Position numbers and translations under genes: made by a program. From Tubiluchus corallicola (Eukaryota; Priapulida; Priapulimorpha; Priapulimorphida; Tubiluchidae), in NCBI GenBank assembly GCA_030141605.1, contig JAQGDQ010001087.1, forward strand, positions 1-63,955: DNA of 63,955 bases. The letters are read 5' to 3'. The notes under the pieces were generated by a model. The model saw only the letters and a list, made by a program, of their open reading frames with translations. It was not told the origin of the DNA and did no database searches. Below are positions 23,988 to 35,993 of the stretch, piece after piece. How positions within the stretch are numbered: position 1 is the first letter of the stretch; the number at the start of each line of letters is the position of its first letter.

Positions 23988-24689
23988 GATGTAACCAAAC
24001 CAAAATCTCTTTGTTTTAGATGCCTTGATAATGAACAGTTTGTTCAAAACCCATCGGCAATAAATTCCATTTTGTTTGGTGTAATTATCTTATATTTCGT
24101 TAAAAATAATGATCAAAAATAACAATTGCTAATCTTTGCTATATGAAACTGCAAGTGTAAACCATAAACCTATTACTATAAATGTAATAATTATAATATT
24201 ATTCAACATAATATTTATGTAGGCCATAATTATATAGCAACAAGATATTGTAAAAAAATAGGCCATTGTTAAATATACATGTAACAACTGTAAGGTCCAA
24301 CCGGGTAAATCTAATACAATTATGATAATGAATGAAATACAAATAAATACTTTATAGACAGTACGAATATACTTTTACTCAGCATTGTCTATTATACCTA
24401 TGCTGTTGATAATAACACCGTCATGTCACAACTACGACCACGTGGTGAAAATAAAAGAATAAATAGATTCCATACTAATAGTAGCAGCACATATATGTGT
24501 TCATGTAGATATGTTTGTTATAATTTTTTTAATCAACTACGCTTAAAAAGAGCCGTGCACTTGTAGGGACGTGTTTCTGTAGTTTTGTAGTTTTGTAGAA
24601 AATTGTAGTTTTGCTGTTGTAAGTAACGTCGCTGATCTTTTACTGACATTACAAAACGGCTGTCAAGTATTTTATCATTTTTTTGGCAA

Positions 24690-24870
24690 TAAATAATACA
24701 ACTTTTCAGTCAACCATGCCAAGCGTTCATTTCTATTTTACTAGTTTGTTTTTGTCAATAAATAATGCAGTTTTTCAGTCAGCCATGCCAAGCGTTCATT
24801 TCTATTTTACCAGGTTTTTTTGCCAATAAATAATGCAGTTTTTCAGTCAGCCATGCCAGATGCTCATCTC
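24690..24870 (-). repeat. three tandem units of about 67 bp at the 3' end of pentraxin copy 1
   Basis: Each unit has AATAAATAATGCAGTTTTTCAG, then TCAGCCATGCCA and TTCATTTCTATTTTAC. The innermost unit covers the last codons of exon 8, so the duplication supplies the new C-terminal residues of copy 1. Copy 2 has only one unit. Confidence 0.8.
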
Positions 24871-25134
24871 TAACTCGGCTGCTATGAATCAACCAGTTCA
24901 ATCTGATGTCTGTGAGGTCATTATTGTGAATAACGTAAGTAATTAAATCCGACAACAATTGAACTTGTTCTTGTGTCAGAGTGGTAGCAAGACACATTTG
25001 GGTAGCTCCTAATGTACAAGTGCTCGGGGAGACCAGTTGTGCGTTACCATTCAAGCCGTTAGTGATGTCTGTTTCTGTCCACGTGACCAGATCACCGGTA
25101 TTGCCAATGTTGTAACACGTTGAAGCCATGTTTT
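24779..25134 (-). CDS. pentraxin copy 1 exon 8: end of fold and helical tail
   Basis: Starts in a split Glu codon. STCYNIGNTGDLVTW closes the pentraxin domain, and a tail rich in Leu/Glu/His follows. The last 13 or so residues (after HYLLAK) derive from the local 67-bp duplication. TGA at 24781. Confidence 0.85.
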
Positions 25135-28100
25135 CTGAAACGTTCCAATTTAGTATATTTTAAACTATGTTGTAAACTAGTAACAAGTAACTGAGACTCT
25201 TTTGTTTACTGCAACGTATTGCAGTTACTTCATAATTTCGGAAAAAATGGAATATTGAAACGGACATATAAATATCGCACAAGCTAGTAATAATTGGCAA
25301 TTATTTTTAAACCTTTAATAGAGCAACATAAAAACCGAATTAGGCACTTTTTAGAAATTGCAACAAATTTTAAAGCACCGATTTTTATAAAATGGCGCCA
25401 AAACTGTTTTTAAATGTCAACAGATAAAAGAAGTCTGTGTGTAACCTGTGCTCAGCCCTTGCAACTTATCAAACCAGATGATCTCTGACTAAATTTGTGG
25501 ATGTGGTGCAAAAATTTGTCCATCTCGATACATCACTTTCTGACAACCTATACTCCATATTATGAGTATGTATCAAAGAGCACGGTGCATTCAGCTAACT
25601 AAAATTACTTAACAATTATTACCTGTAAGTGAAGAATCCGCGCCAAAATATGTAAAAAGGTTAACTACATCTACGACTAGTCAAAAACGAATTGAAAACG
25701 TTGAGGCAACATTGGAAAAAACAAAGTATTATGTATTACAATTATCATCTGTAGCTGTAGAATACTTGCCGATAGCAGCATCTGATACAATGCTTTCGGT
25801 GAATGTGATGTCGGTCACCATTCCAACAAAGCTTTGACTCGCAGCAAATCCACCGCCGACTTCGTCTTGGTCCTGTCCGAATATCAAGCATCCGTTAGCT
25901 GCGATACTTGTTCCGCCTAATTCGGAATCACTAGCTGAAAAATACAAGAACATTTCATAAAACGTGCTTACAACATCTATAGCCCACACATAATTTAGTG
26001 GCTGAGTATTGTTAATAGTAAATTCATCAATGAAGATGCCGACGTTTCAGTCCACCAATGTAGCAAATTCTCTTCAGGAACGAAAAAGAAGAGTAAAAAT
26101 ACATAAACGATGAGTCAATCAATAAGAATTTTATAATAACAATACAATTGCTGTTAAGCACGGGAAACAAGGCACAGAAAAGGCCACACCGGAAACGCAC
26201 GAACAGCAATATGCATTTGAAACTGTAAACGTAAAAATAATACCTCTTGACATTCCATCCAAAAAGATTTCGTAGTTTCCCATGTTCCATGTGACACACA
26301 GGTGGTGAAATTGTCCGTTTTTCAAATCGCTGCCCAGACCGGTTATTCGTCTTTGAAATGTAATTATCAAGTGTTTGAAATATACTTATTTAAGGTAAAC
26401 AGTAAATGCAGCATACAAACGCAACTAGATTACATGCTAACTACCCCAAGGGCAAGTATCTTTACTGATTTACAATTTCAGCAATCATTAATAAATGAAA
26501 GAGGGTACGGCTTGCGCAATGTATTAACACAATTATCTTAACACAAAGTCATAATAAAACAGGACCTTTTTCATATCCTACCCCATTTGGAACTTTGAAC
26601 TACGGTAAAATATACATTTTAACACCTATAAAATTATCAACATTTTTTTGATAATTACTTTGTTATAGGACTTAGGTTAGAAACTAGCGAGCACAGCTAG
26701 TGATGACGTCATAACTCCACCCAATTGTTTTTTTAATGGCAGAAACATTCTAACTACCGAGTGGCAAAGTACATGTAACGGGAAAGAACTACCTTACGAA
26801 CGTTAAACTTCCGCGATAATAATTATTTTCGTAATTCATTCTTCAGAAAACTTTCCCCATTCAATATCCAAATACGTTAGATTATTTTTAGCTATGATTT
26901 AACCCCGGGTTCGATATTCCAATGAAAACACTACGTGGACATTAGTGCAGCATTTATGTTTTTCTCTGTGCGCGTGCATTGGGTGCTTGTAAACTCAACA
27001 ACCACAATGTCAGTGCTTACACAGCATCAGAATTCACGGTCAATCCATCACACCGTAGCACTTGCAATGAGAAATGTCCAACATGTATATACTTATTGCA
27101 AATCCAGATTGGGGAGAGGAACCGAGGTAGCTCTGTGTTTTGTGGACAAGTTAAGCAATGTCGATCCTAGTCACCGAACGGGTTTTGGCACTCTGTTAGC
27201 GGTTTTAAGAGCCACACTGAATTTGTCTTTTTGTCTTGTCGACAAGGATGTATTCACATTTGAACGCGGCTAAGAGTATGGCAGGCATGCTTCTGGTATG
27301 TGTGTGAACCTACCTATACACAATTTTAGTCACATTCGCATACGATTGTGTTATAGCATTCGCAACATGTTATTACTGCTGCACACTGGCTATGGTATTA
27401 CAACTGCTTCTAATAACTCATATAAACTTGCCAACTAATGTTTTTTTATGAACTGGAATGATTATTACATAATTAGTTTTTAAAATTTATTTAGCTCTAA
27501 CATTTACTAACCCTATCTATAGCTATCTCTTTATATATATATATATATTGCATGCATTTTATAACGTCTTAGCTACCGGAAAAAATTGAATTGAAATGAG
27601 ACACTCATGCCGGTTCACGTCTCATCGGCCTAACAATCCAGATTGATCAAGGCTGCCAGAGCGTACTGAATTCTAGCTTGCAAAGTACTAAAGTCTATAA
27701 AAATGAAGTATTAAAAGTATAAAGAAGTATAAAGTACCTTACATACGTAATTCATGCTAGTTGCATGGAAAACCTTTCTTAACTGCATGTGTAACTGCAA
27801 TATGCATAACGACACCTATTTATTGGAAGGTGCTGCCCTCTGCGAGTGAGGAGGAAAGGACAGGAGGAGAACAATGGTGGTCGTGTTTTTATTCACAGCA
27901 ATGTTTTTGTCGTTATTGTCTTATAGTTAATAACAGCGTTTAGTTATAACCAAATTTTGTACCTTGAGAAATTTTAAATCTTGACGAAGAGCCAACGATG
28001 TAAGTTACATGAATTTAAATAATTTAATTAAGTTATGAATTCAATCTCTGAAATTTGAGAAAGTGCTTTGCCAATAAGTTGACTTCTTTGTAATTACTAA

Positions 28101-31100
28101 GCTTCTGTTTATCATTTTATTCATTTTCTTACTTGTTAATGTTCTCTTTATTATTCTCTTTAGAATAAACGACTATGGAACATGAATCCCATAGAAAAGG
28201 GTTTCTGTACATAACAGTATATATAGTCTAAAGTACACTAATCAAGTAAGAAAATACTTACACTTCGTCTTCGTTGATAAAAAATCTAAAATCGTTTCCA
28301 TCAATGAAAAGCAGGATATCGTTGGTGAATTGATCCGTGTCGTCATTAGCATAGGAGATCAATGCTTGGTCATCTACGTTAGGATCTGGTTTCACCCACT
28401 GAAAGTATTAAGCTAATAGCATACATAGCGACTAGTTTTATAATAATTAGCTGCTAGGGCTTGACGTAGGTGCGGTATTTTTTCATCTAGTAGCGAATAA
28501 TAGCCTTACATAAAGCAGTTAACACCGATTAAACCCAAGCAAGTGTGTAAAGTCAAACACAAATTCACCACTATTGTTTGTGTAGTGAAGACAATTGTAG
28601 CAACTACCTTATACCCAAGCAGAGAGCTGAGTTAACTTGTTTATTAGCAGCAAACTGCACTAACTTGCTTATTCAATAAAGCGTCAACATCTGAATTAAA
28701 TCATCCTATTTGGGATTAGACAAGTTACGTAATCAGTTTCGGTCAGGGCGCTTAATTTACACACAAAAGCTGCTGAATTTTCCTAAAGCTTAAAGAACAT
28801 CATAGCTGGCTTTACACTAAAATGCAGTCATACCTGACATGACGTAAACTGTGTAATATCCTGTGTTGGCGTATTTAACTTTATGTAATCAGTTGTCTGC
28901 TGGGCTGCAAATACGACCATGAACCCCTGGCAAGCAGTTAATGTTGCTGCAATTAAAAATATATAAATTCTGGTGAAAAAAGAGATGGCTAAAAGCTTCA
29001 ACGACACAACTACTGTAGTTATCATTATCATGACCATTTGTGTCATCATCAATATCATCACCACCACCGACTAATACCGACTGCCTCCAACACCACCAAC
29101 ACCAACACCGACCAATACCGACCGCCTCCAACACCACCAACACCACCACCACCAAAACCACCATCACCACCACCACCACCCCAAAGACTACCACCATCAC
29201 CACCGCACCACCACCACCACCACCACTACCACCACCACCACCACCACCAACACCAACACCAACACCACCACCACCATCATCATCATTATCATCATCATCA
29301 TAATCATCATTATCATCATAATCATAATAATAATCATCATCATCATCATTATCATCATAACTGTCGTCACTAGTGCTAACCAATATCATTGTGACAGTCA
29401 CCAACATTGCACACATCATCCCAACATCCTCTCCTAGCAACAACATTGCTGGCAACTGTAAAACTGTGTTACTACTAGAAACTGCTTTGTCAGAAGTAAA
29501 CCACTACAGTTTGAAATTCGAATCAGCAGGCAATTTTTACTTAAAATATTCTAATGCAGATTAGTTTTCGTTATCACGAAATTGTCATCTGCATAATCTA
29601 GTATTCGTTAATGAGAATGATATAATCTTTCTTTGCTTCAGCCTGGTTATTCATTAATCAGATTCTAATCAGTAACATTTTATGCACTTTCGTGAGCTTT
29701 TAAAAAGCGGTCCTGCAGCGTCTTTTCTGAGTAAAAGTGGGTGGATAAATGATTCTTTATTTGCCCTGAAGAAATTAATTCAGAATTAATTCACTCACCA
29801 TCTGTCAACAGGTTTTGCGTATCCAGAATAGCCTGCCTTTTTACTAAATCCTTGTTGATTGCATTCCGTTGTTTATAAAGAAGCCGCTGTCGTTCCCCAT
29901 GATGGTTCTCTTTTTCAATAAAATAATTTACGAGCGGATTATGTGTTAAGAAATGTTTTTGATAGTAAGGGTTTCGGTTAACTGTGTATTTATACGTCTG
30001 TGGATTTTGTATTCTTGCTTGCGATACAGTTCGTACATTCTGACCACGACGAGGCCGTTGCACTGCTTGTCGTGGTGGCAAATGCCCTTCTTTTAGTTCA
30101 CGATAGTTGCTGGGTTTCGTATCTATAAAAGACATAAAATATGACATATGGAAAATTAGAGCAATTTTCTGTAGAAAAAGAAAATCAGAAAATCAGAAAA
30201 TAATCTGTAATAAATTGTTGCTCTTTTTATAAAGCAGAGTGTTTTATTTGAAATAAAAATCGACACCTACAAAAAACCAAAAATCTTATATAACACACAC
30301 TATGATAACCCAACAGACTCCTATATTAACATCATTTATTTTCAATCAGTACGATATGTACATCAATGCGATCACTGCATAAAAAAGGTTAGTACATCAA
30401 GATAAAAACAAATAAATAAGTGATTGTTGGTTAGTAACAAACACGATTTACATAAGACATATTTATGATACAATATTATTAAAAATTTACATCGAAACAA
30501 TGTGCCAAGTACATTAATTGAAATCATTGTTGTTCAGAAAGTTAAACTCTCTATCATCCATGCATTTTAAGATCTCCATTAATTAGATTATCGTTTCCAT
30601 TTGGCACTGGTTTGCTTAAAATAACCGTATTAGTGGCTTCGCGTTTCTTAATAAAATCGTCAAAAGTAACATTGTTTTTATTACAAATATAAGCAATTTA
30701 AAACCTTTAATCCATTAACATTTAAAGTTGCATACCAAGCAAAAAACACTGATTACATTGGCTAATAAGATAATTATAAGCATATACTTATAATCACATG
30801 GATATACAAATGTGCTTTGAGTTTATGTTAATTCAGTAGAGCAATGCTTCATAACGAGCAACGACCATTTGCTAGAAAAAATTCTCCACGAAATTAACGT
30901 TTAGTAACTTACCCTCTTCCGTGGCACAAAAACAAAGACGATAAAAAAGTAATATGCTTTTCAAGTTCAAGATTACGAATTTGAACTTCAAGATCTGTCC
31001 TGGAAATCGGGGACATTCGCTTACCTTTATCATAATTAAGCTGTTGAATGATCATCGGGGACTTTGGTTGCTGATTATGCTGCCAATAATACCGATTTTC

Positions 31101-32757
31101 ACTCACTTTTACACATGCCGTCCATTTAGAACAAGTTACCATCCACAATGTCTAAAACACAAACAACAATAAGGACGTCAATTGATTTAATGCACCTAAT
31201 TACACAGGTTCATGGGGTTTAAAGGCGCAGTGCTCAGTAAAATCAACTTTAGTTTAAAATATAGCATTTATTCTTGAAAATACGACAAAAATATTGTTTC
31301 GTTGCTGAAAATACGACTATAGTATTGTTTTGTTGCTGAAAATACGACTATAGTAATGTTTTGTTGCTGAAAATACAACTATAGTAATGTTTTGTTGCTG
31401 AAAATACAGCTATAGTAATGTTTTGTTGCTGAAAATACAACTATAGTAATGTTTTGTTGCTGAAAATACAACAGCTTCGGTACCAGTGACATAGCACTTC
31501 GCGCGCGCGGCAAATTTAAAAAGTGATAACTTCTCTCAGGAAACGAATTCCTCTGGGCAGATAGTACCGTTAAATTACTGAAACCCAGAACTGTCAGCGC
31601 ACTTCAACATGATTTTAAGTGTACTGCACTTTCAAAAGGCCTGTCTTATTTTAATACCTTAAATTCGAATTTTCTTAGTACAGATTTGGCCTGAACTTAC
31701 AATTTATAATTTGATAATAGTGCTGAAGATCTAGATGTTATAATCAGTAGTTTTATCATATCAAAAAATTAAAAACGATTGTCTAATAATAGCGTGTTGG
31801 ACGTACACTCGTGATTTAAGCAAGGCAGCTTCGCAGCTTTGACGATACTACCGAAAATTGAAAATTGTTATATTCTTTTCTTAGAAGCACTTAAATAATT
31901 TTATTCAGCTGCTAATTCACTCTCTTACTACACTCACTTACTCATTCATTGAGTCAGTCAGTTGCTTGCTAACTTCAAAACTCATTGAAAGCGAACATAC
32001 TATTTTTTTCAAGAATGATTTACGTAAAAGAATTGTTACCACAAAAACGTAATCTTGCATTCGACTAGTTCTTCAGTATTACATGCATTTCGCAATTTGC
32101 AAATTAGCTGGGCACTACCGTCTGCCTCCCGGAAACTCAGTTTAGAGGTTTTAAGAGGAAACTCTTGTTCTCAGTTCAGAGGTGTTAAGTTGTGACGTAG
32201 TGTACACGTTCAAGCACAGCGGTAAATTTAAAATTTGAATTTTAAACTTAAAATTTGCCGAGTATTTATGTATAACACTGAATCTTGCACAGTTACACTG
32301 TACTTCAATTTTCGCTTTATCAAACACGGGCAACACATTCGCGAAATGTTTGTTCTGTTAAAAATTATGTTCAGTTGTGATGTCATCACTAGTTGAGCTC
32401 GCCCGCCATTAATTAAGTTTCTAATCTATGACTTAATTATCATGAGCCCATTGGTATCATTATAGGTGTTAAAATGTATACTTTTGCCGCGTATTTCAAA
32501 ATTGGGTAGGATATGAAAAACCATTCTATTTTCCTTTAATTCATTTGCTTCACATGCAAGTATTTGGATGAATCAATTAATGAGAAAGAATGCTGTAAAA
32601 TGTAATGTACTATCACAGTAAAATCAATAAATCAATCAAACATGCGCCAGTTAATCCGAAGAAGCATCACTCACTGTTGTGACGCTGCACAACCAATAAT
32701 CAATCATTATTAATTACAGATACTTACCAACACAGTAACTGTTAACATGGTTCCCAT
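24779..32757 (-). CDS. secreted long-pentraxin-like protein, tandem copy 1 (eight exons)
   Basis: Predicted 452 aa. Exons: 32757-32728, 31151-31025, 30122-29799, 28946-28834, 28398-28262, 26350-26244, 25934-25770, 25134-24779. All are GT-AG except the last intron, which is GC-AG. The signal peptide starts MGTMLTVTVLTLWMVTC. A basic, Gln/Asn-rich N-terminal region of about 130 residues follows, ending in a probable helical stretch (IEKENHHGERQ). The pentraxin fold comes next (about 165-360): FAAQQTTDYIKL, ILLFIDGNDFRFFI, FHHLCVTW and GQDQDEVGGGF. The last keeps Gln/Asp ligands of the calcium site seen in C-reactive protein. STCYNIGNTGDLVTW closes the domain as in long pentraxins. A helical tail of about 80 residues follows. 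Pentraxins are calcium-binding pattern-recognition or synaptic proteins. The ligand here is unknown. Confidence 0.88.
25770..25934 (-). CDS. pentraxin copy 1 exon 7: calcium-site loop, GC donor
   Basis: 54 codons (GQDQDEVGGGF, FVGMVTDITF). It ends ...GCTATCG before GCAAGT, a GC donor. If the intron is kept, reading runs 9 codons to a TAA. Confidence 0.85.
26244..26350 (-). CDS. pentraxin copy 1 exon 6: signature strand
   Basis: 35 codons with FHHLCVTW, matching the H-x-C-x-[ST]-W core of the pentraxin signature. It differs at 11 of 35 residues from copy 2. Confidence 0.88.
26555..26870 (+). repeat. dispersed repeat R1, copy 2
   Basis: Contains AAAACAGGACC, TCATATCCTACCCCATTT and TACATTTTAACACC, and further on CATTCTAACTA..GAGTGGCAAAGT, matching 50095-50660. 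Intron 5 of pentraxin copy 1. Confidence 0.75.
28262..28398 (-). CDS. pentraxin copy 1 exon 5
   Basis: 45 codons plus two bases (ALISYAN ... ILLFIDGNDF). One base differs from copy 2 (46471-46607), and the protein is identical. Confidence 0.9.
28834..28946 (-). CDS. pentraxin copy 1 exon 4: start of pentraxin fold
   Basis: 37 codons: GFMVVFAAQQTTDYIKLN ... FTSCQ, the first strands and first cysteine of the domain. Confidence 0.88.
29036..29367. repeat. ACC/ATC trinucleotide repeats
   Basis: CACCAC-rich then ATCATC-rich DNA in intron 3 of pentraxin copy 1. The His- and Pro-rich frames are artefacts. Confidence 0.95.
29799..30122 (-). CDS. pentraxin copy 1 exon 3: N-terminal extension
   Basis: 107 codons between split codons, donor GTGAGT. 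Basic, with YFIEKENHH and NAINKD shared with copy 2. No known domain. Confidence 0.85.
31025..31151 (-). CDS. pentraxin copy 1 exon 2
   Basis: Acceptor GTTTTAG, donor GTAAGC. TLWMVTCSKW completes the signal peptide, then NQQPKSP. Homologous to 53539-53668. Confidence 0.85.
31255..31475. repeat. 31-bp minisatellite, about 7 copies
   Basis: Units GTTTTGTTGCTGAAAATACRACTATAGTAAT (R = A/G) with few changes, in intron 1 of pentraxin copy 1. Copy 2 has none at this place. Confidence 0.9.
32345..32545 (-). repeat. dispersed repeat R1, copy 3 (inverted)
   Basis: Reverse complement of the family: GTGTTAAAATGTATA, AAAATTGGGTAGGATATGAAAAA, and GATGTCATCACTAG matching the far end of copy 2. Intron 1 of pentraxin copy 1. 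Confidence 0.75.
32728..32757 (-). CDS. pentraxin copy 1 exon 1: start of signal peptide
   Basis: Ten codons from the ATG at 32757 to donor GTAAGT. Joined in phase 0 to exon 2 it makes a hydrophobic secretion signal. The second ATG at 32748 is an alternative start. Confidence 0.75.
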
Positions 32758-32879
32758 TAGGCCTATAGGATTCTCGTATCACTGCTGCCAAAGTTAAATA
32801 TTTTTGCGATCAAACGCGTATACACCTTTCTCGTGTCAACTTCTATGCAATCTATCAATAATGAAATTTGACATTTTCA

Positions 32880-32965
32880 TAGCGACGCAAGGTTACTTTA
32901 TGGACTAATGCCTAACTAGGTGACAAGTATATGGAGTCTTCCGCTTAGGCATAATTGCTAATAAA
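32880..32965 (-). promoter_or_regulatory. conserved upstream block, pentraxin copy 1
   Basis: An 80-bp block with GCAAGGTT, TTTATGGACTAATGC and TAACTAGGT, then AGTCTTCCGCTT. It is shared with 55558-55643 at nearly the same distance before the start codon (about 125-210 bp). It is a likely promoter or first-exon UTR kept from the duplication. No classical TATA box is obvious. Confidence 0.5.
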
Positions 32966-32969
32966 ATAA

Positions 32970-34137
32970 TACGAACTTTATTTTAATCACCTGTCAATAA
33001 AATGCTTCCTGTCCAGTTGTACGCCAGCTGCTTTTCAGGGCACAAAATATTTTTTCTATATCTGAATAATTAGAGAACAGCATCATTGAGGTTGAATTAA
33101 TCTGCGAAATGAGTTCTAATCACAAATAACATCTCACCTCTGCTTCGCCAAATATAAACAGCTATTGAAAATTCCACGTGGTTGAATTTCTAATAATGAC
33201 AGCTTATGGACGCACATAATTGGATATTACCTATAGGGTCACCTAATAAACACAGTCAATAATTGATAAGCAACTTTGCAATAAAAAAAATAAACCAGTA
33301 ACAAAATCTTTTAGCAGGGCCCCTCAAGCTTCCCCCCCCCCCCAAGCTCTAGGGCCTCTAGGCTGCAGCCTATACTAGCCTATACGGTAATCCTGCCCTG
33401 CATACAAGTGTACTTAAAATAAATTGTAAACGTATTTCGCCATCCAACATGATAATTTTAACAAGCAGCATTTTTCATTTTTAAATCTAGAGAACGATAA
33501 TTAAAGTGAGAATATCCGGCGTTATTTCATTCCGAATTACATTAATTACAATAATTTGGATGTCGTTTGAAAGTTACGATACAGGAAGAAACGTCACGCA
33601 ATAAGTTCTTAGCGGAAGTTGGACTATTGCAATGCAGAATTAAATGCAACAAATTAGAAAAGTTCGACTCACTGAGCTCAAGATGGTAGATCAGAAAATC
33701 ACGTCAATACTTACAGTCCTTGAATTCAAGATGGCATATGAAAAATGCGATGCTGTCAGTCGTTACAGAATTCGTTCTATTCTCTTCCTGCATCACGACA
33801 ATCCGTGTCAAATTGGTCGAGTCTTGGGTTTTTCCGAAAATAATACTGTCGCCGTCAAATTCAAGAATAAAAATTAATCAAAACTTGAACTCCATCAGTC
33901 GATGCAGAATTTGTTCTAGTATTTTCTTATAAAGTTTCATGACAATCCCGTTGCAAATACGCAGATGAGCATGCCCCAGGTAACCTAGTCTCACAAACTC
34001 TTTCTCGCTGGCAGCCAAAACAATGTAAAATCTACAGACAAGCCGGAAAAAAGCAAAGAATGGCAATTTGTCCATTTGTCCAGATTGTATTGCCGTTATG
34101 TACTTACCCGTCTACAAGAAATTATCAAGCTAAGTGA
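32970..34137. other. intergenic flank of pentraxin copy 1
   Basis: Contains a C12 homopolymer near 33332-33343. At 33690-33960 there is a loose tandem pair of about 75-bp units (GAATTCGTTCTATT... / GAATTTGTTCTAGT..., each with a CACGACAATCC or CATGACAATCC word). No gene recognised. Confidence 0.45.
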
Positions 34138-34145
34138 AGCTTAAG

Positions 34146-34690
34146 CAATGGTGGCTCGTGTATAGGTACTGTGCTACTGCAGCACCCCCTAGTGGCGGCT
34201 CGTGTATAGGTACTGTGCTACTGCAGCACCCCCTGTTTTCACTCATTATTATCGTTAATATTCAATATAATAAGTCTTTTTTCTTTAGTTCTTTCTTTAT
34301 ACTTGTACGGAACCGGAGCACGTGAGGTAAGTACAATTTGCTTCACAGCCCAAGCATCGTGGTCATGCGCACTTGTCTGAGATAAGACGCTGCACTTTAG
34401 GCAGAAAGAGTAACTGTCGCTCACTGCAGTACGTGTTGTCAGTTGTCACGTGATTAAAAGTCGTGTATCGGCATATTCTTGTACTGCGAGAATTTAGGCT
34501 ATTCGTAAGGAAACAATATTTTTTGTTTAGGAGTTTACCAAGTTCATGTATAAATTAGTTTGTTTGAAATTACAATTACAACATTGAAATTACATAGCGT
34601 TTGTTTCGTTTTACACAGTATTAAACAATGGCTAATTTTTCCTTTTAATTTTGCATTGCCTCCACTAATTTTACTTGCGAGCCGCCACTG
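34146..34690. mobile_element. hAT-type MITE, 545 bp
   Basis: Ends CAATGGTGGCTCG and, inverted, CGAGCCGCCACTG. The 8-bp flanks AGCTTAAG (34138-34145) and AGCTTAAC (34691-34698) match at 7 of 8. The left 50 bp is duplicated in tandem (second copy from about 34191), so the element has two left ends. No transposase. Confidence 0.8.
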
Positions 34691-34899
34691 AGCTTAACAC
34701 TCAATGCGCATGCGTACAAATCCGTTAAGAAATCGCCACTCATTTTTAGTATTTTCATCTGGAAAGTCTGTACGTTAATTAAATATGTTCTGCATCAATG
34801 CGCGCGTAAAAATACAAAGAAACTGAAATTAACGAAATTTTGGACTTGTAAATTGTGGTTTGAAAAATATATTGTGAATTTAGAGTTCATATAGTTTAA

Positions 34900-35140
34900 A
34901 AACAGCAAACAGCAGCAGCAGCAACAACAACAACAACAGCAACAGCTGCAGAATAGTCTAATTAGTATATGACCGTTGACATATACACACACATATTACC
35001 TGCCACATTAGCGAATTATGCATAAAATTTTGTTCAGAGCACTGCTTTCTATTAAAACTGGCTTGATTTATTAGGCCTATAAATGTACAAAAATATAGCA
35101 GCAGCAACAGCAGCAACAACAACAACAACAACATCGTCAA
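34900..35140. repeat. two CAG/CAA-rich runs
   Basis: Short CAGCAGCAACAACAA arrays at about 34905-34950 and 35096-35135, separated by about 150 bp of unique DNA. The poly-Cys/Leu/Gln frames are not real genes. Confidence 0.9.
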
Positions 35141-35993
35141 TTTCAGAATGTTTTCATTATTATTTGTTTTATAATATATAATTTTCGTTAAATCTTCTTC
35201 ATGAAGAATAATTTATGCATAAATTAAATAATTAATGATGTGAATGCGAATGTATACATTACCACTTGAAATGAATCACCACACGCTTGTATGCTCTACT
35301 CTCTGTACACCTGTCGTTCTCGTATATTCATACAAACCTTGTCACAGTGTACATGTAGTTCTGGTTTTCGAATTATATCTTACTGACAAATATGATGTTT
35401 AAATAAGGCCACAAAAGTCGCAAGTAGGAATAAATAATTCTACTTTTAGTACTAATTATCATGTAATGACGATATTAATTTCATATGCGATTTATTGCAA
35501 ATATTTTCTCTTTATTCTTGATTTAAATGCGTAATACTAAATCTGCCTAAAATAGTTTTTTCTCAACTCATTTGCTTATTTGTTAATCACTACTGTTTCT
35601 TAATTATTATTATTATTATTTTCGCTAAATTTCTGCAGTTACTATTTTTTCTTGTTTTTTTTATTTTTGTACTTTATGAAATAAATTCATTTCAGGTTTA
35701 GCGCACCAAATCAAAGCCGCACTGCCGTTTTTGTAACATTGGTTGGTGCGCATCCACAATAATATTTATTCATATATTAAATAAACTATTTATACATAAA
35801 CTTTCAATATTGTTTATAAAATTTTTTATTGTAAGCCAAGTTTACAGACGCTACATTTAGTTTTCAGGTCAGTATAACCCGTAATCGAAAAGATTCTAGA
35901 ATGTAAAAACGGAGATGCACAACAATTGTAATTAAAAAAACATTTAAACTGCAAGACGCAGAATGTACGATCAGCCGCCGTTTAGAAAGATAT

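Noticed and set aside
26030-26070. Third hammerhead-like GTTTC motif
   Set aside because: No convincing stem II, and CTGAAGA is off the core. Too weak.
26935-27273. 112-residue frame on +
   Set aside because: No family resemblance or splice context. It lies in a pentraxin intron next to a dispersed repeat.
28889-29455. Gly/Val/Asp-rich 188-residue frame on - and His/Pro frames on +
   Set aside because: Trinucleotide repeat in an intron, overlapping a real exon (28834-28946) in another frame.
33315-33405. Possible tiny hAT element (CAGGGCC...GCCCTG)
   Set aside because: No matching 8-bp flanks, and the ends share only about six bases.
33644-33877. 77-residue frame on +
   Set aside because: Overlaps a loose tandem duplication. 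No domain or homology recognised.
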